A stretch of 64,000 nt of DNA from JAMXLO01 sp046732975. GTDB lineage: Bacteria > Pseudomonadota > Alphaproteobacteria > Acetobacterales > Acetobacteraceae. The stretch lies in NCBI GenBank assembly GCA_046732975.1, contig JBKPOG010000107.1:10043-74042 (forward strand), written 5' to 3'. This document shows, piece after piece, positions 59,925 to 64,000 of the stretch. The notes beneath the pieces were generated by a model, which was given only the letters and a program-made list of their open reading frames with translations, made no database searches and was not told where the DNA came from. How positions within the stretch are numbered: the stretch's first letter is position 1; every line of letters begins with the position of its first letter. The translations under genes and the position numbers were made by a program.

Positions 59925-60812
59925 CTACTGTTTGGCGGGTGCAGAGGGCGGTTCGGCTGCATCCGTCGCACGGACCTGCGAACCGTCGAGGTTGAATTTT
60001 TCCACTGACGCGGCGGCACGTGCCTTTGCCACTGCCTGCTGCACCCCCTCCTGAATCATCTTCTGACGCAACTGGTCTCGTGCCTGATCGTAGCTTGGAG
60101 GCTCAGCCGTTCGGCGCTCGACCACAAGGATCACATGCCAGCCGAACTGACTGTGCACAGGCTGTTGCGAGACCTGTCCGGGCTGCAGCGAAAATGCGGC
60201 GTCGGCGAACTCCGGTACCATTTCGCTCTTCTTGAAGAAACCCAGGTCACCGCCTTGCTGTGCGCCGGCCGTATCTTTGCTGTACTGCTTGGCGAGCGCC
60301 GCAAAGTCGGCTCCCCCCTTAAGTTGGCCGATGATCTTTTTCGCCTCCGCCTCGCTGTCTACCAGAATGTGCTTGGCGTGCACCTCATCCTCGCCGGGCT
60401 TGCCGGCCATTTCCTTGTCGTAGCGGGCATGCACCGCTTCGTCCGTGACCGAGGGTCCCACCTCTTTGCTCAGGACAGCGGTCTGGAGGGCCCGGTCTTC
60501 GGCAGCTACCACCTGGCGTTGCACGCTTGGGTCCTTGTCCAGTCCAGTCTTGCGGGCCTCGTTGGCCAGCGCTCGCCCGTCGATCAATTGATCGAGCAAC
60601 ATGGGGTAAAGCGTCTGCGGCGGCACGCCTCGCATGCTCTCGGGCAGGCCCTGAGCAGCGTCCTTCAGATCGCTGAGATGGATTGCCTGTCCGTCGACCT
60701 TGGCGACGACAGGATCGCTTGGGGGTTGCGCCGTCGCTTGCGCCCAGCCGGAGACCGGCAAGAGAATCAGGGCGGCGACGAAAAGCGGACCGGCCATGGC
60801 AGGGCGAATCAT
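59925..60812 (-). CDS. Parvulin-type peptidyl-prolyl cis-trans isomerase (SurA/PrsA-like), periplasmic
   Basis: A 295-aa secreted foldase. The signal peptide is MAGPLFVAALILLPVSGWAQA. The N-terminal SurA-like chaperone region begins DPVVAKVDGQAIHLSDLKDAAQGLP. The rotamase domain spans about residues 150-240, with EVHAKHILVDSEAEAKKIIGQLKGGADFAALAKQYSKDTAGAQQGGDLGFF and PVHSQFGWHVILV. ATG at 60812 or 60797 could start it. It is divergent from secA, which encodes the motor that exports such proteins, and upstream of argJ. Confidence 0.92.
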   Translation of the reverse strand: MIRPAMAGPLFVAALILLPVSGWAQATAQPPSDPVVAKVDGQAIHLSDLKDAAQGLPESMRGVPPQTLYPMLLDQLIDGRALANEARKTGLDKDPSVQRQVVAAEDRALQTAVLSKEVGPSVTDEAVHARYDKEMAGKPGEDEVHAKHILVDSEAEAKKIIGQLKGGADFAALAKQYSKDTAGAQQGGDLGFFKKSEMVPEFADAAFSLQPGQVSQQPVHSQFGWHVILVVERRTAEPPSYDQARDQLRQKMIQEGVQQAVAKARAAASVEKFNLDGSQVRATDAAEPPSAPAKQ

Positions 60813-60946
60813 CAAGACACCTGTTCGGGAAGGCGGGATCATGGCGGAACGCCGTTCGTGCCACAAGGACGGGACCTCTGTGGCAATCGACAGCCCGGCC
60901 ATTGCCGAGACGGAGCGAGCGACGAGCGCTGCAGGATGTGTTGTCG

Positions 60947-60975
60947 TTGACCGAAGCCGGGGCGGGTCCTATCTC
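60947..60975 (+). promoter_or_regulatory. Candidate housekeeping promoter for secA
   Basis: TTGACC at 60947-60952 and TATCTC at 60970-60975 are 17 bp apart, with transcription expected about 65 nt before the secA start. The -35 is a five-of-six match, the -10 a three-of-six match, which is common in GC-rich alphaproteobacteria. It lies in the divergent region shared with the isomerase gene. Confidence 0.4.
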
Positions 60976-61006
60976 AACGCTACACCGGAATTGACCCGGA
61001 CTCCGC

Positions 61007-61026
61007 CTGTCCGAACCCCCGGACAG
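61007..61026 (+). promoter_or_regulatory. Hairpin in the secA 5' leader
   Basis: CTGTCCG at 61007-61013 pairs with CGGACAG at 61020-61026 across a 6-nt loop, ending 6 nt before the GAGAAGG ribosome site of secA. It has no U-tract, so it is not a terminator; it may shape translation initiation of secA. Confidence 0.4.
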
Positions 61027-61043
61027 AATTCCGAGAAGGTCTG

Positions 61044-63776
<2,733 letters not shown>

Positions 63777-63805
63777 GTACATCTAGCTTGTACCTACGCT
63801 ACTTT

Positions 63806-64000
63806 CAAATCGGCACGTTCAACGCGTCGTACTCGTACAGCCAATCGTAGCGCACACCCATGGCGCCTGGGGCAAACTCACGCGCCATGAAGTCCTGCGC
63901 GGTAGCAGGGTCGGCAAGCTGTGGATTATGATAGCGTGAGACATTCTCCAGCGAGCCGCGCACGATGCGCGACGTGCGGTCGAGCCGCGCGGCCTCGTAC
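63806..64000 (-). CDS. C-terminal end of an unidentified protein (5' part outside the window)
   Basis: The minus strand is open from the window edge to TGA at 63806-63808. Its 64 codons read RTSRIVRGSLENVSRYHNPQ, then ADPATAQDFMAREFAPGAM and end VRYDWLYEYDALNVPI. The hydrophilic, Tyr-rich composition looks like real coding sequence and the codon use matches its neighbours. I cannot assign the family from this tail. It is convergent with secA, with a weak GTACA/TGTAC inverted repeat in the 29-bp gap. Confidence 0.6.

Overview
This is a GC-rich, gene-dense chromosomal window. The gene content points to an alphaproteobacterium, most likely of the Acetobacteraceae/Rhodospirillales type. Supporting evidence is a cyanide-insensitive-type bd oxidase (cioAB), a DUF2125 lipid-envelope-type protein, ftsEX divergent from an MJ0042 zinc-ribbon membrane protein, the glnB-glnA and glnK-amtB pairs with sigma-54-like promoters, and an unusually large set of scavenging and catabolic enzymes. 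The taxonomic placement is inferred from gene families only; no rRNA or tRNA was seen.

Layout. 1-6.6 kb (minus strand) is a housekeeping and envelope block: cioB (cut by the window edge), cioA, a small ACT-like protein, DUF2125, plsC, a YdcF-type DUF218 protein, ftsX and ftsE, the last four joined by ATGA overlaps. 6.6-8.1 kb (plus) holds a zinc-ribbon membrane protein and a secreted YncE-like beta-propeller. 8.1-15.1 kb (minus) holds a Rieske oxygenase coupled to an NHL beta-propeller, then a five-gene Opp/Dpp-type ABC importer whose binding-protein gene is broken. 15.2-24.8 kb has a molybdopterin oxidoreductase, a ketopantoate-reductase-like enzyme, a 2-keto-4-pentenoate-hydratase-like enzyme, an RND pump with its membrane-fusion partner, and a decayed CocE/X-Pro peptidase gene. 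24.9-26.4 kb has a DjlA-like co-chaperone overlapping an AmpD-like amidase. 26.4-31.9 kb is the least conventional and least dense stretch: a small secreted protein, several hypotheticals, long intergenic regions, and a 612-aa repeat protein.

31.9-47.3 kb is a catabolic region: MFS transporter, M20 peptidase, an IS630-type transposase remnant, hydantoinase A/B plus creatininase-family hydrolase, a RutA-like flavin monooxygenase divergent from an operon of a ThDP enzyme with histidine ammonia-lyase and urocanase, then a VOC protein and an acyl-CoA-dehydrogenase-fold monooxygenase. Together these look suited to taking up and opening N-containing rings and amides, but the shared substrate is inference.

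47.4-54.3 kb is nitrogen assimilation: an aminotransferase, then glnB-glnA (strong sigma-54 -24/-12 match upstream, strong terminator downstream), glnK-amtB (weaker sigma-54-like match), and a BBP2-type porin. 54.4-58.1 kb (minus) holds an enoyl-CoA hydratase, a second ThDP enzyme with an apparent N-terminal frameshift, and an SDR. 58.3-64 kb holds a small hypothetical, argJ, a parvulin/SurA-type peptidyl-prolyl isomerase, secA, and the end of an unidentified gene.

I did not find a clear defence system, CRISPR array or intact mobile element. The most notable items are the hut-type operon with an embedded ThDP enzyme, the gene-decay events (three pseudogenes plus one likely frameshift), short translationally coupled mini-ORFs upstream of hydantoinase A and the flavin monooxygenase, and an uncharacterised 28-31.5 kb segment.
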